From Candidatus Sulfurimonas marisnigri (GTDB taxonomy: Bacteria > Campylobacterota > Campylobacteria > Campylobacterales > Sulfurimonadaceae): a stretch of DNA of 64,000 bases. A program made the translations under genes and the position numbers. Below the pieces are notes generated by a model. That model ran no database searches, had not been told where the DNA came from, and saw only the letters and a program-made list of their open reading frames with translations. Location of the stretch: NCBI RefSeq assembly GCF_015265475.1, contig NZ_CP054493.1:1798001-1862000 (forward strand), in the 5' to 3' direction. Below, piece after piece: positions 9,565 to 18,907 of this stretch. The stretch's first letter is position 1. Every line of letters begins with the position of its first letter.

Positions 9565-10602
9565 ATGATATTTAACAAATTCATTGGACTTTTTTCAAAT
9601 GATTTATCTATAGACTTAGGAACTGCAAATACAATTGTAATTGCAAAGGGAAGAGGTATCATTATAAATGAACCATCTGTTGTTGCTGTTAAAACAGAGA
9701 AAAATGGTCACCAAAGAGTGTTAGCTGTAGGACAAGAAGCAAAAAATATGGTTGGTAAGACACCAGGAAATATCAAAGCTATTCGTCCAATGCGTGATGG
9801 CGTTATTGCTGATTTTGATATGACTGAAAAAATGATTAGAAAATTCATAGAAAAAGCTCATGGAAGAACTAGTCTTATTAGTCCTAGAATCATAATATGT
9901 GTACCTTATGGACTAACTCAAGTTGAACGAAAAGCTGTTCGTGAATCTGCTCTAAGTGCAGGAGCACGAGAAGTGTTTCTTATTGAAGAACCTATGGCAG
10001 CAGCAATTGGTGCTGGAATAGAAATCAGAGAGCCAAAAGGTAACCTAGTAGTAGATATTGGTGGTGGTACAACAGAGATAGGTGTTGTTTCACTTGGTGG
10101 TCTAGTGTTATCAAAGTCAATACGTACTGCTGGAGATAAAATAGATCAAGCTATTGTCAACTACGTTAGAAAGAAATATAATCTTTTAATCGGTGAGAGA
10201 TCTGCTGAAGAGATTAAGATTGAAGTAGGAACAGCTGTAGCTTTAGATGTAGATTTAAAGATGACAATTACTGGTCGTGATCAAGTAGAGGGTCTCTTAA
10301 GTTCGGTTGAGTTAACAAGCGAAGATGCAAGAGAAGCGATGAGAGAGCCTCTTAAAGAGATTGGAGAGGCTCTTCGTGATGTACTTGAGCAAATGCCTCC
10401 TGATTTAGCGGGCGATATTGTAAATAATGGAATCATTTTAACTGGTGGAGGGGCTCTTATTCGCCAGCTTGATAAATTTTTATCAGATATTATAAGAATA
10501 CCTGTATATGTTGCAGATGAGCCACTTTTAGCCGTTGCGAGAGGAACTGGGCGAGCACTTGAAGAGATAGATTTACTGCAAGAACTTTTCGAAAATGAAT
10601 AA
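9565..10602 (+). CDS. mreB: Rod-shape-determining protein MreB
   Basis: A 345-residue bacterial actin that positions the elongation cell-wall machinery under the inner membrane. The phosphate-1 loop is SIDLGTANTIV (from about residue 16), the phosphate-2 loop VVDIGGGTTEIGVVS, and the adenosine motif TGGGALI near residue 290. The N-terminus MIFNKFIGLFSND is a likely amphipathic membrane anchor. It overlaps mreC by 8 bases. Its presence implies a cell elongated at least in part by lateral wall synthesis. Confidence 0.97.
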   Translation: MIFNKFIGLFSNDLSIDLGTANTIVIAKGRGIIINEPSVVAVKTEKNGHQRVLAVGQEAKNMVGKTPGNIKAIRPMRDGVIADFDMTEKMIRKFIEKAHGRTSLISPRIIICVPYGLTQVERKAVRESALSAGAREVFLIEEPMAAAIGAGIEIREPKGNLVVDIGGGTTEIGVVSLGGLVLSKSIRTAGDKIDQAIVNYVRKKYNLLIGERSAEEIKIEVGTAVALDVDLKMTITGRDQVEGLLSSVELTSEDAREAMREPLKEIGEALRDVLEQMPPDLAGDIVNNGIILTGGGALIRQLDKFLSDIIRIPVYVADEPLLAVARGTGRALEEIDLLQELFENE

Positions 10603-11356
10603 GGGGCTGTTTAGCTTTTTTTTAATCTTTATTGCACTCTTAATGGGTGCACTGTATTATACAAACATTATTCAAGCACCATTTATTTCAGCGTTAAATA
10701 CTATTAAATCTAACTATCACACCATTGTAGAATCTGTAGAAGAACAGATAGATAAACATTTTTTTCAAGCTGATAAAATAGCTTTACTAGAAGAACAACT
10801 ACACAAATATGAAAATAATCATCTTATTATGCAACAACTTGCCTCTGAGGTCAATGATCTTTTTGCCCAAAATCGCTCAAAGCTAAAAACAGATCCAAAA
10901 GTACAGCTTGTAAGAACTATTTCATATCAAAAATTTGCAGATCTTAATAGAATCTGGCTAGAAGTAGATGATTATAACGCCTCTAAGGTATATGGACTTA
11001 CATATAAAGAACTTGTGGCCGGAATAGTTGTCTCCAAAGATGGAAGAGCACTTGGTCTGCTAAATCGAGATATAAAAAGTTCCTATGCAGTTTATGTTGG
11101 GGATGAAAAAGCTCCTGGTATTGCACATGGAAATAGTGGAGAAAACTTACTAGTAAAGTTTATTCCAGCCTGGTTTTCTTTAAAAAAGGGAGATGAAGTT
11201 ATAACTTCTGGACTAGATAAAATTTTTTTCAAGGGCTTAAAAGTCGGAATAGTATTGTCTATTACAAAATCCCAAGGCTATCAAAATGCAGTTATTGAGC
11301 CATACTATAAAGCTAATGACCCAAACTATTTCCACATGATAAAAGAAGTCAAATAA
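10595..11356 (+). CDS. mreC: Rod-shape-determining protein MreC
   Basis: A 253-residue partner of MreB. A single N-terminal membrane segment (about residues 4-24) is followed by a coiled coil (about 40-85) and the two beta-barrel domains of MreC, with GLTYKELVAGIVVSKDGR and KKGDEVITSGLDKIFFKGLKVG marking the barrels. The bulk should be periplasmic. No mreD follows; the operon appears to end here, and carB begins after 71 bases with its own promoter-like sequence. Confidence 0.9.
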   Translation: MNKGLFSFFLIFIALLMGALYYTNIIQAPFISALNTIKSNYHTIVESVEEQIDKHFFQADKIALLEEQLHKYENNHLIMQQLASEVNDLFAQNRSKLKTDPKVQLVRTISYQKFADLNRIWLEVDDYNASKVYGLTYKELVAGIVVSKDGRALGLLNRDIKSSYAVYVGDEKAPGIAHGNSGENLLVKFIPAWFSLKKGDEVITSGLDKIFFKGLKVGIVLSITKSQGYQNAVIEPYYKANDPNYFHMIKEVK

Positions 11357-11383
11357 CTCATCAAATCTTAAGTGCTTTTTACC

Positions 11384-11389
11384 TATAAT
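11384..11389 (+). promoter_or_regulatory. Candidate -10 box for carB
   Basis: TATAAT 38 bases before the carB ATG, preceded by a T-rich tract, in the gap between mreC and carB. A clear -35 is lacking. AAGGG precedes the start codon. Confidence 0.45.
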
Positions 11390-11427
11390 ATGCAAATTTT
11401 TTCATGCACACATATTAAGGGTAAAAA

Positions 11428-14400
11428 ATGCCAAAACGCACAGATATAAAAACTATTTTACTTATTGGCTCTGGTCCAATTATCATTGGTCAAGCTTGTG
11501 AATTTGACTATTCAGGAACTCAGGCTGTTAAAACTCTAAAAGAGTTGGGTTACCGTGTAGTTCTTATAAATTCAAACCCTGCTACCATTATGACAGACCC
11601 AGAGTTTGCTGATAGAACTTACATTGAGCCTATCAAAGAAGATGTCATTGCTAAAATCATTAGGGATGAAAATGTAGATGCTGTACTTCCAACAATGGGT
11701 GGACAGACTGCACTAAACGTAGCTACTAGCATGTATGAAAAAGGAATGCTAGAGGGAATAGAATTTTTAGGTGCGACTCCAGAAGCTATCCATAAAGGTG
11801 AAGACCGATTAGCCTTCAAAGATGCGATGATTAAAATTGGAATGGATTTACCATTCTCTATGTACGCATACAATATGGATGATGCACTTAAAGCTGCAGA
11901 AACAATTGGTTTTCCTATAATTATCCGTGCTTCATTTACACTCGCCGGTGGAGGAAGTGGTGTTGCTTACAATATGGATGAGTTCAAAAAACTTGCAGCT
12001 CGTGGTCTTGATGAATCACCAGTTACAGAAATCCTGATTGAAGAGTCGCTTCTTGGCTGGAAAGAGTACGAAATGGAAGTTATCCGTGATAAAGCGGACA
12101 ACTGTATTATTGTATGTGCTATAGAGAACTTTGACCCAATGGGTGTACATACTGGTGATAGTATCACAGTTGCTCCGGCACTTACTTTAACAGATAAAGA
12201 GTACCAGAGAATGCGTAATGCCTCTTTTGATATTTTAAGAGAGGTTGGTGTTGATACTGGTGGAAGTAATGTTCAATTCTCAATTGACCCTAAAACTGGA
12301 AGAATGATTGTAATTGAGATGAACCCTCGTGTTTCTCGCTCATCAGCTCTTGCGTCTAAGGCAACCGGTTACCCTATTGCAAAAGTGGCTACTCTTTTGG
12401 CAGTCGGCTTTACTCTTGATGAAATCACAAATGACATTACGGGAACTCCTGCATCATTTGAGCCAGTAATAGATTATGTTGTTACAAAAATTCCACGTTT
12501 TACATTTGAAAAATTTCCAGAGGCTGAAAATACACTTAGTACAAGTATGAAGTCTGTTGGCGAGGTTATGGCAATTGGACGCACTTTTAAGGAGTCAATT
12601 CAAAAAGCTCTCTGTTCACTTGAGACAGATTTATGTGGCTTCAATGAGATTGATGCTGATTTTGATTTTGTTAAACATGAAATTCGTCGCCCAAATGCAG
12701 ATAGAATCCTATATGTTGCCGAGGGTTTTCGTCGCGGGATGAGCGTTGAGGAGCTATTTGACACATGTCAGATAGATCCATGGTTCTTATACCAACTAGA
12801 AGAGATGATAAAAGCTGAGAGCACCATCACAGATAAAATTTTATTCGATGCGGAATTTATGAGAAGCATGAAGGTCGACGGTTTTTCAGATAAAAGAATA
12901 TCGCAGCTTATAGCTAAAAACTCAAACCAAAAAGTTAGCGAATATGATGTTTACAATGCAAGAAAAACTCTACATGTAAACTTTGAATATAACGAAGTTG
13001 ATACATGTTCTGCTGAGTTTGAAGCTCTAACTCCATATCTTTATTCAACAACAAATATCACAAAACTACCTAACGTAAAAAACAGGGTAAGCGACAAGAA
13101 AAAAGTTCTTATTCTTGGCGGTGGGCCAAACAGAATCGGTCAAGGTATCGAGTTTGACTACTGTTGTGTTCATGCAGCATTCGCACTTAAAGAGATGGAT
13201 ATTGAGTGTATTATGTACAACTGTAATCCTGAAACTGTCTCAACTGATTATGATACTTCAGATGTATTATACTTTGAGCCAATAGACTTTGAGCATGTAA
13301 GAGCGGTTGTTGAAAATGAAAAACCAGACGGAATTATAGTTCATTTTGGTGGGCAGACGCCACTTAAACTTGCAGATGCTCTGACTAAAATAGGTGCAAA
13401 TATTGCAGGGACTCCTTCTGCTGTAATTGACTTAGCAGAAGATAGAGAGCAATTTTCAAACTTTGTAATCAAACATGGGCTTAAGCAACCTGAAAATGGA
13501 TTAGCTAGAACAAAAGAAGAATCTTATGTTATAGCTGAAAAGTTAGGATTTCCGGTATTAGTTCGTCCATCTTTTGTTCTTGGTGGTCGCGGTATGAGAA
13601 TCGTTTATAGCCAAGATGAGCTTAAACAGTATATGGATTTAGCAGTATCAGTTTCAAACAATGCTCCAGTTCTTGTAGATAAATTCCTAGACCAAGCTAT
13701 AGAACTTGATGTTGATGCTATCTGTGATGGCACTGATGTTTATATAGGTTCAGTTATGCAACATATCGAAGAGGCTGGAATTCACTCTGGGGACAGCGCC
13801 TGTTCACTTCCTCCAGTAAATCTTTCCCCTGAGATGATTGAAAAAGTTGAACAACAGACAAAGGTTATTGCTCTTGGTCTTGGTGTTGTAGGGCTTATGA
13901 ATGTTCAATATGCAATCTATAAAGATGATATTTATCTTATAGAGGTAAATCCTAGAGCTTCTAGAACTGTTCCTTTTGTTTCTAAAGCGACTGGAATGCC
14001 ATTAGCAAAAGTTGCGACTCGTGTAATGGTTGGTGAAACGCTTAGAAGTTCACTAGAGTATTACGATAAATATGATGTAGTTCAAGAGGTAAATGGACTT
14101 TTAAAACCTCGCCTTAAAGACCACATCTCTGTTAAAGAGGCAGTTTTCCCTTTCCATAAACTTTATGGTGCAGACCTAGTTCTTTCTCCTGAGATGAAAT
14201 CAACTGGTGAAGTTATGGGCATAAGTTCTAACTTTGGTATTAGCTTTGCCAAGGCTCAACTGTCAGCTGGAAATAAAATTCCTACTGAAGGCACATGTTT
14301 CTTATCTTTTGTTGACACAGACAAAGAGCATGCTCCTGAGATTGCAAGCGGTCTTCACAAACATGGTTTTAAACTTGTTGCAACAAAAGGTACTCAAGCT

Positions 14401-14685
14401 ATTTTAGAAGAGGCTGGTATACCATGTGAAGTTGTTCTTAAAATATCTGAAGGTCGTCCAAACATTGAAGATAGTATGAAAAATGATTCCATCCATATGG
14501 CTATCAATACTTCAGACAACAACACTTCTAAAAAAGATGCAGTGGTTATCCGTCAAGAGGTACTTAAAAGAAATATCCCGTATTTCACAACCTTAAGTGC
14601 TGCAAGAGCATTAATTCTAGCACTAGATGAGATGAAAGACGACTCATGGTCAAATGCGAAAGCACTGCAAGATTTTCTAGCTTAG
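11428..14685 (+). CDS. carB: Carbamoyl-phosphate synthase large subunit
   Basis: A 1085-residue enzyme making carbamoyl phosphate from ammonia (delivered by CarA), bicarbonate and two ATP, for pyrimidine and arginine synthesis. The internal duplication is visible: [20 protein letters not shown] near the N-terminus and [20 protein letters not shown] from about residue 564. Each half has an ATP-grasp domain with [19 protein letters not shown] and [19 protein letters not shown]. The C-terminal 145 residues form the allosteric MGS-like domain. The small subunit gene is not in the window. The stop lies just before a terminator-like hairpin. Confidence 0.98.
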   Translation: MPKRTDIKTILLIGSGPIIIGQACEFDYSGTQAVKTLKELGYRVVLINSNPATIMTDPEFADRTYIEPIKEDVIAKIIRDENVDAVLPTMGGQTALNVATSMYEKGMLEGIEFLGATPEAIHKGEDRLAFKDAMIKIGMDLPFSMYAYNMDDALKAAETIGFPIIIRASFTLAGGGSGVAYNMDEFKKLAARGLDESPVTEILIEESLLGWKEYEMEVIRDKADNCIIVCAIENFDPMGVHTGDSITVAPALTLTDKEYQRMRNASFDILREVGVDTGGSNVQFSIDPKTGRMIVIEMNPRVSRSSALASKATGYPIAKVATLLAVGFTLDEITNDITGTPASFEPVIDYVVTKIPRFTFEKFPEAENTLSTSMKSVGEVMAIGRTFKESIQKALCSLETDLCGFNEIDADFDFVKHEIRRPNADRILYVAEGFRRGMSVEELFDTCQIDPWFLYQLEEMIKAESTITDKILFDAEFMRSMKVDGFSDKRISQLIAKNSNQKVSEYDVYNARKTLHVNFEYNEVDTCSAEFEALTPYLYSTTNITKLPNVKNRVSDKKKVLILGGGPNRIGQGIEFDYCCVHAAFALKEMDIECIMYNCNPETVSTDYDTSDVLYFEPIDFEHVRAVVENEKPDGIIVHFGGQTPLKLADALTKIGANIAGTPSAVIDLAEDREQFSNFVIKHGLKQPENGLARTKEESYVIAEKLGFPVLVRPSFVLGGRGMRIVYSQDELKQYMDLAVSVSNNAPVLVDKFLDQAIELDVDAICDGTDVYIGSVMQHIEEAGIHSGDSACSLPPVNLSPEMIEKVEQQTKVIALGLGVVGLMNVQYAIYKDDIYLIEVNPRASRTVPFVSKATGMPLAKVATRVMVGETLRSSLEYYDKYDVVQEVNGLLKPRLKDHISVKEAVFPFHKLYGADLVLSPEMKSTGEVMGISSNFGISFAKAQLSAGNKIPTEGTCFLSFVDTDKEHAPEIASGLHKHGFKLVATKGTQAILEEAGIPCEVVLKISEGRPNIEDSMKNDSIHMAINTSDNNTSKKDAVVIRQEVLKRNIPYFTTLSAARALILALDEMKDDSWSNAKALQDFLA

Positions 14686-14687
14686 CA

Positions 14688-15119
14688 GTGTCTGTTATTC
14701 TAACTCAAACCGACACTACTGTCGGTTTTTTATCTCAGGATTCAGACAAACTGTATGAGATAAAATCTCGTCCAACTACAAAGCCTTTTATAATAGTTTA
14801 CAAAGATTTTAAAAACTTTTTACTAAATGCGAACAGAGTACCTCAGAATAAAAAACTTCTAGTTCGACGTTCAAAAAAAACAACCTTTATAATTAAAAAT
14901 AGAGCCTTTAGAGTTGTTGACACTAAATTAAACTCGCAAATATTAAGAGATTTATCTTGGAACTATTCCACATCTGCAAATGAGACTCAAAAAAAATTTG
15001 ATAGAGTTTTTTGTGAATCAAAAGCTGATATAATAATAGAGGATAAGAGTGGTCTAAATGAGAACAGTTCATCATCTCTTGTTAAAATAAATAGATTAAA
15101 AAGGAGAAGATTGAGATGA
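14688..15119 (+). CDS. YrdC/Sua5-family protein, short form
   Basis: A protein of about 143 residues resembling the core of TsaC/YrdC, which makes threonylcarbamoyl-AMP for the t6A tRNA modification. The N-terminal strand VILTQTDTTVGFLSQ matches the family nucleotide-binding strand, and KSRPTTKPF is the K-x-R...KP motif. STSAN near residue 95 is the family SxSAN signature. GTG at 14688, three bases after the carB stop, gives the natural N-terminus; an ATG at 14646 would add 14 residues overlapping carB. The first codons overlap a strong terminator hairpin. It is shorter than typical TsaC, so activity is uncertain. Confidence 0.75.
   Translation: MSVILTQTDTTVGFLSQDSDKLYEIKSRPTTKPFIIVYKDFKNFLLNANRVPQNKKLLVRRSKKTTFIIKNRAFRVVDTKLNSQILRDLSWNYSTSANETQKKFDRVFCESKADIIIEDKSGLNENSSSSLVKINRLKRRRLR
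14708..14731 (+). terminator. Strong intrinsic terminator hairpin after carB, inside the YrdC-like start
   Basis: AACCGAC (14708-14714) and GTCGGTT (14721-14727) form a perfect 7-bp stem with a 6-base loop followed by a T-run, 22 bases after the carB stop. The same bases encode TQTDTTVGF of the downstream protein. It could end carB transcripts or act as an attenuator for the downstream genes. Confidence 0.65.
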
Positions 15120-15559
15120 GCAAAATAGTACAAGCACTATTAACTGGTATTTTTTTTACATTCATTTTAGACTTTTTTATATTTTTAGGTATCAAACTTA
15201 ATTATATAGATTTTTATGAGATTGATTTATATTATAACATTCTGTTTGCCGACAATCAAAATATATATATCTTCTCTTTTTTCAGTATTTTAATTGGTTT
15301 TATAATTACCTATATAAATAAAAATAAAATAACTTTTTCAACTTTAGGACTGTTTTTCTTTTTCGCAATGTTAACACTGATTGAACCAATCGGTTATAGC
15401 CTTGGGGAGAGTATGTTTATGAAAAAGAACTCAACTCTTAAAGATAAAAAATTCACATTTTACGGTGATATTTACTACGAGGGAAGAACTAAAATAACAT
15501 TTTATGACCATGAACTTAAAAAAACAATACTATTAAATAAAAAGGATTTAATTAAATGA
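15116..15559 (+). CDS. Small integral membrane protein of unknown function
   Basis: A 147-residue protein not assigned to a family. Three hydrophobic segments are visible (about residues 5-26, 49-68 and 74-95), followed by a hydrophilic, Lys-rich C-terminal tail (about 100-147) with short strands such as KKFTFYGDIYYEGRTKITFYDH, which may be a small soluble domain. It overlaps the YrdC-like gene by 4 bases (ATGA) and is followed by the UPF0323 lipoprotein, so a membrane or envelope role is likely. Confidence 0.75.
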   Translation: MSKIVQALLTGIFFTFILDFFIFLGIKLNYIDFYEIDLYYNILFADNQNIYIFSFFSILIGFIITYINKNKITFSTLGLFFFFAMLTLIEPIGYSLGESMFMKKNSTLKDKKFTFYGDIYYEGRTKITFYDHELKKTILLNKKDLIK

Positions 15560-15592
15560 GAACAAGCAAAGCTCAATACACAGAGACACAAA

Positions 15593-16171
15593 ATGTCTAG
15601 CAATAAACATATCTCCACTATTTCAAGAGGTGTTGCACTCGGTAGTGCCGGCATAATTATGATGAGTGTTCTAAGTGGCTGTGAAGCTCCTCAGCAGAAG
15701 CAGCAAAACCGCTATTTGGTTATTGAACAACAAACTAGTGGAAAATATATTGTAGTTGAAGAGATGCCTACAGAGGGTCCAAACCGTGCTATTATTCGTG
15801 AGAAAGATGAAAACGGAAATACAGTTGAGCGTTTCATGAATGAAACGGAGATGAAAGCCTTAGCCGAACAAGAGTACAAAAAAGTTCAAGATGGGACATC
15901 AGAAACAGTTTCAAGCAACAGTAGCGGTGCTGGAATGGGCTTGGCAGGAACTATTTTAGCCGTTGCTGCAGGCTCACTCATGGGCAATATGATTGGAAAT
16001 GCTCTTATGAATAACAAGAACTTTTCTAATCGCTCAAGCTCAGTAAATAAAAGTGCTTACAGCCGTTCAGCTGCAGGCAAAGCATCAAGAGCTGGTACAT
16101 CATCTAAAAGAAGTTTTTTTGGCGGTTCTAGCAGAACTTCATCTTATAGCCGTACAAGTTATGGTGGTTAA
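15593..16171 (+). CDS. UPF0323 family lipoprotein with Gly-Gly C-terminus
   Basis: A 192-residue lipoprotein. The signal sequence ends in a lipobox LSGC with the lipidated Cys at about C30. The middle (38-90) is a small alpha/beta segment (RYLVIEQQTSGKYIVVEEMP). A Gly/Ala-rich hydrophobic stretch (about 108-130) could insert in or pack against the membrane. The last 50 residues are almost entirely Ser, Arg, Lys, Ala, Tyr and Gly and end in SYGG. Known family members are Campylobacter proteins of unknown function. The ATP-grasp gene begins 2 bases after the stop, so the two are coupled. Confidence 0.85.
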   Translation: MSSNKHISTISRGVALGSAGIIMMSVLSGCEAPQQKQQNRYLVIEQQTSGKYIVVEEMPTEGPNRAIIREKDENGNTVERFMNETEMKALAEQEYKKVQDGTSETVSSNSSGAGMGLAGTILAVAAGSLMGNMIGNALMNNKNFSNRSSSVNKSAYSRSAAGKASRAGTSSKRSFFGGSSRTSSYSRTSYGG

Positions 16172-16173
16172 TA

Positions 16174-17355
16174 TTGATTAAAATACAAAAGATAAACCCG
16201 CTTGAAGATAAAATATTAGAAGAATTGGGCTTTAGCTGGCACACTGACAAAGATGGTAGCAAATATGTAAATAATGAGCTGGTTAAAATATCTCAAGAGG
16301 AGGCAGAGGCTTATTATGAAGCTGCAAATGAGTTATATGACATGTACGTTGAAGCGGCAGAGCATGTCATAGAGAATAACCTTTTTTTTGAGCTTGGAAT
16401 CCCTTTTAATCTAATAGATGCAATAAAAAAGAGTTGGGAAAATGATGTTCACTGGCATATTTACGGTCGCTTTGATTTAGCCGGTGGCTTGGTGGATGGT
16501 AAACCAATTAAACTCATAGAGTTTAACGCAGATACTCCAACATCACTTTTTGAAACTGCCCTGCTACAATGGGCACTGCTTAAACAAAACAATATGGATG
16601 AAAACAAGCAATTTAACAATGTTTATGATGCAATCAAAGAGAACTTTAAAAGATTAGTTACCCTTTTTGATGATACCAAAAATTTTGATGAGAGATATGA
16701 TGGCTGGAAAATTCTTTTCTCATCAGTAGAAGGTAATGATGAGGAGGAAGCTACAACAAGGCTACTTCAGCAAATTGCAACTGATGCGGGATTCAACACT
16801 GGCTTTGAGTATCTTCATAATGTTAGATTTGATAAAGACGGGATATTCGATGCAGATGACAATCAATACGAGTATTGGTTTAAACTCTACCCTTGGGAAG
16901 ATATAGCGCATGATGAACCGGAGCTTGCAACTATCTTAACAGATATAATGCAAAATCAAAAGGCAATCATATTAAACCCTGCATACACCCTGCTCTTTCA
17001 ATCGAAAGGTATGTTGAAAATATTGTATGACCTATTCCCTGACTCTCCATATCTGTTAAAAACCTCTTTCGAACCGCTAAAAAACACTCTACATGTAGAA
17101 AAAACTGTTTTTGGCAGAGAGGGGGCAAATGTAAAAATAGTCTCTTCTAATGGCAGTGTCATCGAACAAAAAGACGGTCCCTACGACAACTATAAAAAAG
17201 TTTATCAAGAGTATGTTGAGTTTAACAAAGATGAGAATGGAGCAAAATACCAGGCAGGAGTTTTCTTCGCCTATGAGGCTTGTGGATTAAGCTTTAGAAA
17301 AGGCGGTGAGATTATGGATAATATGAGTAAATTTGTGGGGCATATTATAGTTTAA
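16174..17355 (+). CDS. ATP-grasp ligase of the glutathionylspermidine-synthase family
   Basis: A 393-residue protein like the YgiC/YjfC group: the synthetase half of glutathionylspermidine synthase without the amidase. ATP-grasp family patterns include IEFNADTPTSLFETALLQW (about 119-137) and a C-terminal EGANVKIV...YDNYKKVYQEYVEF segment. The true substrate of these stand-alone enzymes is not established; the family fold joins an acyl-phosphate to an amine. The start is TTG, 2 bases after the lipoprotein stop. In other bacteria such ligases also neighbour a lipoprotein gene, which makes the lipoprotein a candidate substrate. The stop abuts the convergent wzz stop. Confidence 0.85.
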   Translation: MIKIQKINPLEDKILEELGFSWHTDKDGSKYVNNELVKISQEEAEAYYEAANELYDMYVEAAEHVIENNLFFELGIPFNLIDAIKKSWENDVHWHIYGRFDLAGGLVDGKPIKLIEFNADTPTSLFETALLQWALLKQNNMDENKQFNNVYDAIKENFKRLVTLFDDTKNFDERYDGWKILFSSVEGNDEEEATTRLLQQIATDAGFNTGFEYLHNVRFDKDGIFDADDNQYEYWFKLYPWEDIAHDEPELATILTDIMQNQKAIILNPAYTLLFQSKGMLKILYDLFPDSPYLLKTSFEPLKNTLHVEKTVFGREGANVKIVSSNGSVIEQKDGPYDNYKKVYQEYVEFNKDENGAKYQAGVFFAYEACGLSFRKGGEIMDNMSKFVGHIIV

Positions 17356-17359
17356 CTAT
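17347..17359. repeat. Palindrome at two abutting convergent stop codons
   Basis: ATAGTT-T-AACTAT is a perfect 13-base palindrome containing the plus-strand TAA (17353-17355) and the minus-strand TAG (17356-17358). It may help to stop transcription from both sides, but no T-run accompanies it. Confidence 0.35.
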
Positions 17360-18336
17360 GCCTCCTTTTCTTCTTCCTTAAAACCTTTAATAAACTCCAT
17401 AAAAAACACTATGAAGATAGATAATATAAGCCCGGTTACAAAAGCAACTACAACAATCAACTTTTTCTTAGGAGCTATTGGATAATCATTTGTCATAATA
17501 TTACCAATAACTTCTGAGTTTTTATAGTTATATGGTTTCATTAAAACTTTTAAAGCGTTTAACTCCTCTTCGTACTTCTCTATCTGAACTACTTCAATGT
17601 TATTTTTTTCATTCTCAAATCCTTCCAAAGAGTCTTTTAGTTTTATCAACATATCTGCTAAATATCTTTGTTCATTAATTTGTATTGTTGCTAATGTAGG
17701 GTTTATTTCCTTAATTTTTTTAAGATTGCTTTGCACATCAAGAAAATTTGTTTCATAGATTGTGATGTCTTTTTTATATCTATTTATTTTATCTAAAAGT
17801 GCTGGAAGTGTTTTGTTTTTTAAAAGAGTTAACTTTCCTTCAATCTGTTGTGCTTGAGCCTCACGGAGATTTTTCACATCATCAAGAATTTTCTTATGGT
17901 TACCTTGAACATAATCAATAACTTTTTTTAATTCTGATGAAGCTACTTTATTTGAACTGCCAACAGCTGAAATTTCCAAGAAATTTTTCTGTTTTTTCAA
18001 TAAATCAATTTTAGCTTCTCTATCTTTATCATTTTTCAGAATATCTATAAATAAGATTTCTAACTCTTTTGAAAGCTCTGAGGCATTTGCGATTACTACT
18101 TTAGCATTAGCATTATCATTAGCATTAGCATTAGCAAGCTTATACTCACCAATCTTGATAATCGCTTTTACTTGATAAGTCTTTGGTGTCATATAGGCAT
18201 AAATAACTGCACCGATTGTAATAAGAGAGGTAATAAGCACAATTTTAACTCTGTTTTTCATAAGAGTTCTTAACAACTCTCTTAAGTCTATCTCATACTC
18301 TTCATATCTTTGTATGTTTTGCTGACTCTCTTGCAT
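17356..18336 (-). CDS. wzz: Polysaccharide chain-length regulator (Wzz family)
   Basis: A 326-residue polysaccharide co-polymerase that sets chain length for Wzy-made polymers. The classic arrangement is present: a membrane segment at about 33-51 (KIVLITSLITIGAVIYAYM), a large helical periplasmic domain with coiled coils, and a second membrane segment at about 291-315 preceded by a Pro-containing APKKK motif. There is no cytoplasmic kinase domain, so this is the O-antigen rather than the capsule-kinase type. A run of Ala-Asn dipeptides near residues 68-79 comes from a hexanucleotide tandem repeat. The first residues are cytoplasmic and acidic. Confidence 0.88.
   Translation of the reverse strand: MQESQQNIQRYEEYEIDLRELLRTLMKNRVKIVLITSLITIGAVIYAYMTPKTYQVKAIIKIGEYKLANANANDNANAKVVIANASELSKELEILFIDILKNDKDREAKIDLLKKQKNFLEISAVGSSNKVASSELKKVIDYVQGNHKKILDDVKNLREAQAQQIEGKLTLLKNKTLPALLDKINRYKKDITIYETNFLDVQSNLKKIKEINPTLATIQINEQRYLADMLIKLKDSLEGFENEKNNIEVVQIEKYEEELNALKVLMKPYNYKNSEVIGNIMTNDYPIAPKKKLIVVVAFVTGLILSIFIVFFMEFIKGFKEEEKEA
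18101..18136 (-). repeat. Hexanucleotide tandem repeat inside wzz
   Basis: Six consecutive TTAGCA units on the plus strand (the third is TTATCA), read on the minus strand as GCTAAT, encode alternating Ala and Asn in the periplasmic part of Wzz. Six is a multiple of three, so copy-number changes would lengthen or shorten the protein without a frameshift. Confidence 0.85.
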
Positions 18337-18348
18337 ATAAACCCTAAA

Positions 18349-18354
18349 ATTATA
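18349..18354 (-). promoter_or_regulatory. Candidate -10 box of wzz
   Basis: TATAAT on the minus strand, 12 bases before the wzz ATG, in AT-rich DNA. It is close to the start codon, so the leader would be very short; a weak call. Confidence 0.3.
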
Positions 18355-18486
18355 ATTTGTTATTTAATTGCAATTGTGGTTAAATTTGCATATAAAACCA
18401 CTTAAGTTAGTCCAGAGTTGGCAGTCAAAAATCATACTAGTGGCTATCATAAAACTTTAGGAATACCTTACTATAATTCATAAACC

Positions 18487-18547
18487 AGATTCCAAGTCAA
18501 GCTTGAAATGACTATATTTCCGTCATTATGGATTAAATTCAGAATCT
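18487..18547. repeat. Dispersed repeat, imperfect inverted pair, in the wzz-comEA gap
   Basis: The 240-base gap 18337-18576 holds no gene. Within it, a left arm AGATTCCAAGTCAAG + CTTGAAATGAC (18487-18512) is followed by a degenerate inverted right arm starting GTCATT and ending AGAATCT (to 18547). The left arm matches, at 23 of 26 positions, a sequence inside the 4-reductase gene at 23699-23724 (minus strand). The layout resembles small mobile palindromic repeats known from other bacteria. Confidence 0.6.
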
Positions 18548-18576
18548 AGTTGCTAATTATTCAGAGAGTTCTATTA

Positions 18577-18822
18577 TTATTTGCAGCCATTGGCTGTTAA
18601 GTTTGCCCTATTCTTCTCAACCGTCTTTGCTCCAATGCCTTTTACATTTGCAAGCTCGTCTATGCTTTTAAAGCAATTAGTGCTTCTATACTTAATAATC
18701 GCATCAGCTTTTTTGGCACCGATTCCATTTATACTACTGAGCTCTGTTTGATCTGCATTGTTTATATCAACAGTTCCAAACAATAAACTTACTCCAAGAA
18801 AAATCATTGTTAAAATTTTCAT
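18577..18822 (-). CDS. ComEA-like helix-hairpin-helix protein
   Basis: An 81-residue secreted or periplasmic DNA-binding protein. Start ATG at 18822 gives a signal peptide (MKILTMIFLGVSLLFG) and has a strong AAAGGGG ribosome site; a longer frame upstream would precede this signal with implausible residues. The mature part is a double helix-hairpin-helix: VDINNADQTELSSINGIG and ANVKGIGAKTVEKNRANL, with the two GIGAK hairpins. ComEA binds incoming DNA in natural transformation; the short single-domain form here fits Gram-negative ComEA. It is not in a competence operon. Confidence 0.88.
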   Translation of the reverse strand: MKILTMIFLGVSLLFGTVDINNADQTELSSINGIGAKKADAIIKYRSTNCFKSIDELANVKGIGAKTVEKNRANLTANGCK

Positions 18823-18907
18823 TTTAACCCCTTTGTTTTTATTTTTAGAGCAGTATATAATAAAATTAAATATTTTGCAACTATATTGCAAATTGTTATA
18901 TTTATTT

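Noticed and set aside
9186-9662. Long minus-strand open frame (158 codons) opposite clpX/mreB
   Set aside because: It lies fully antisense to two strongly conserved genes and has no recognisable motif or ribosome site.
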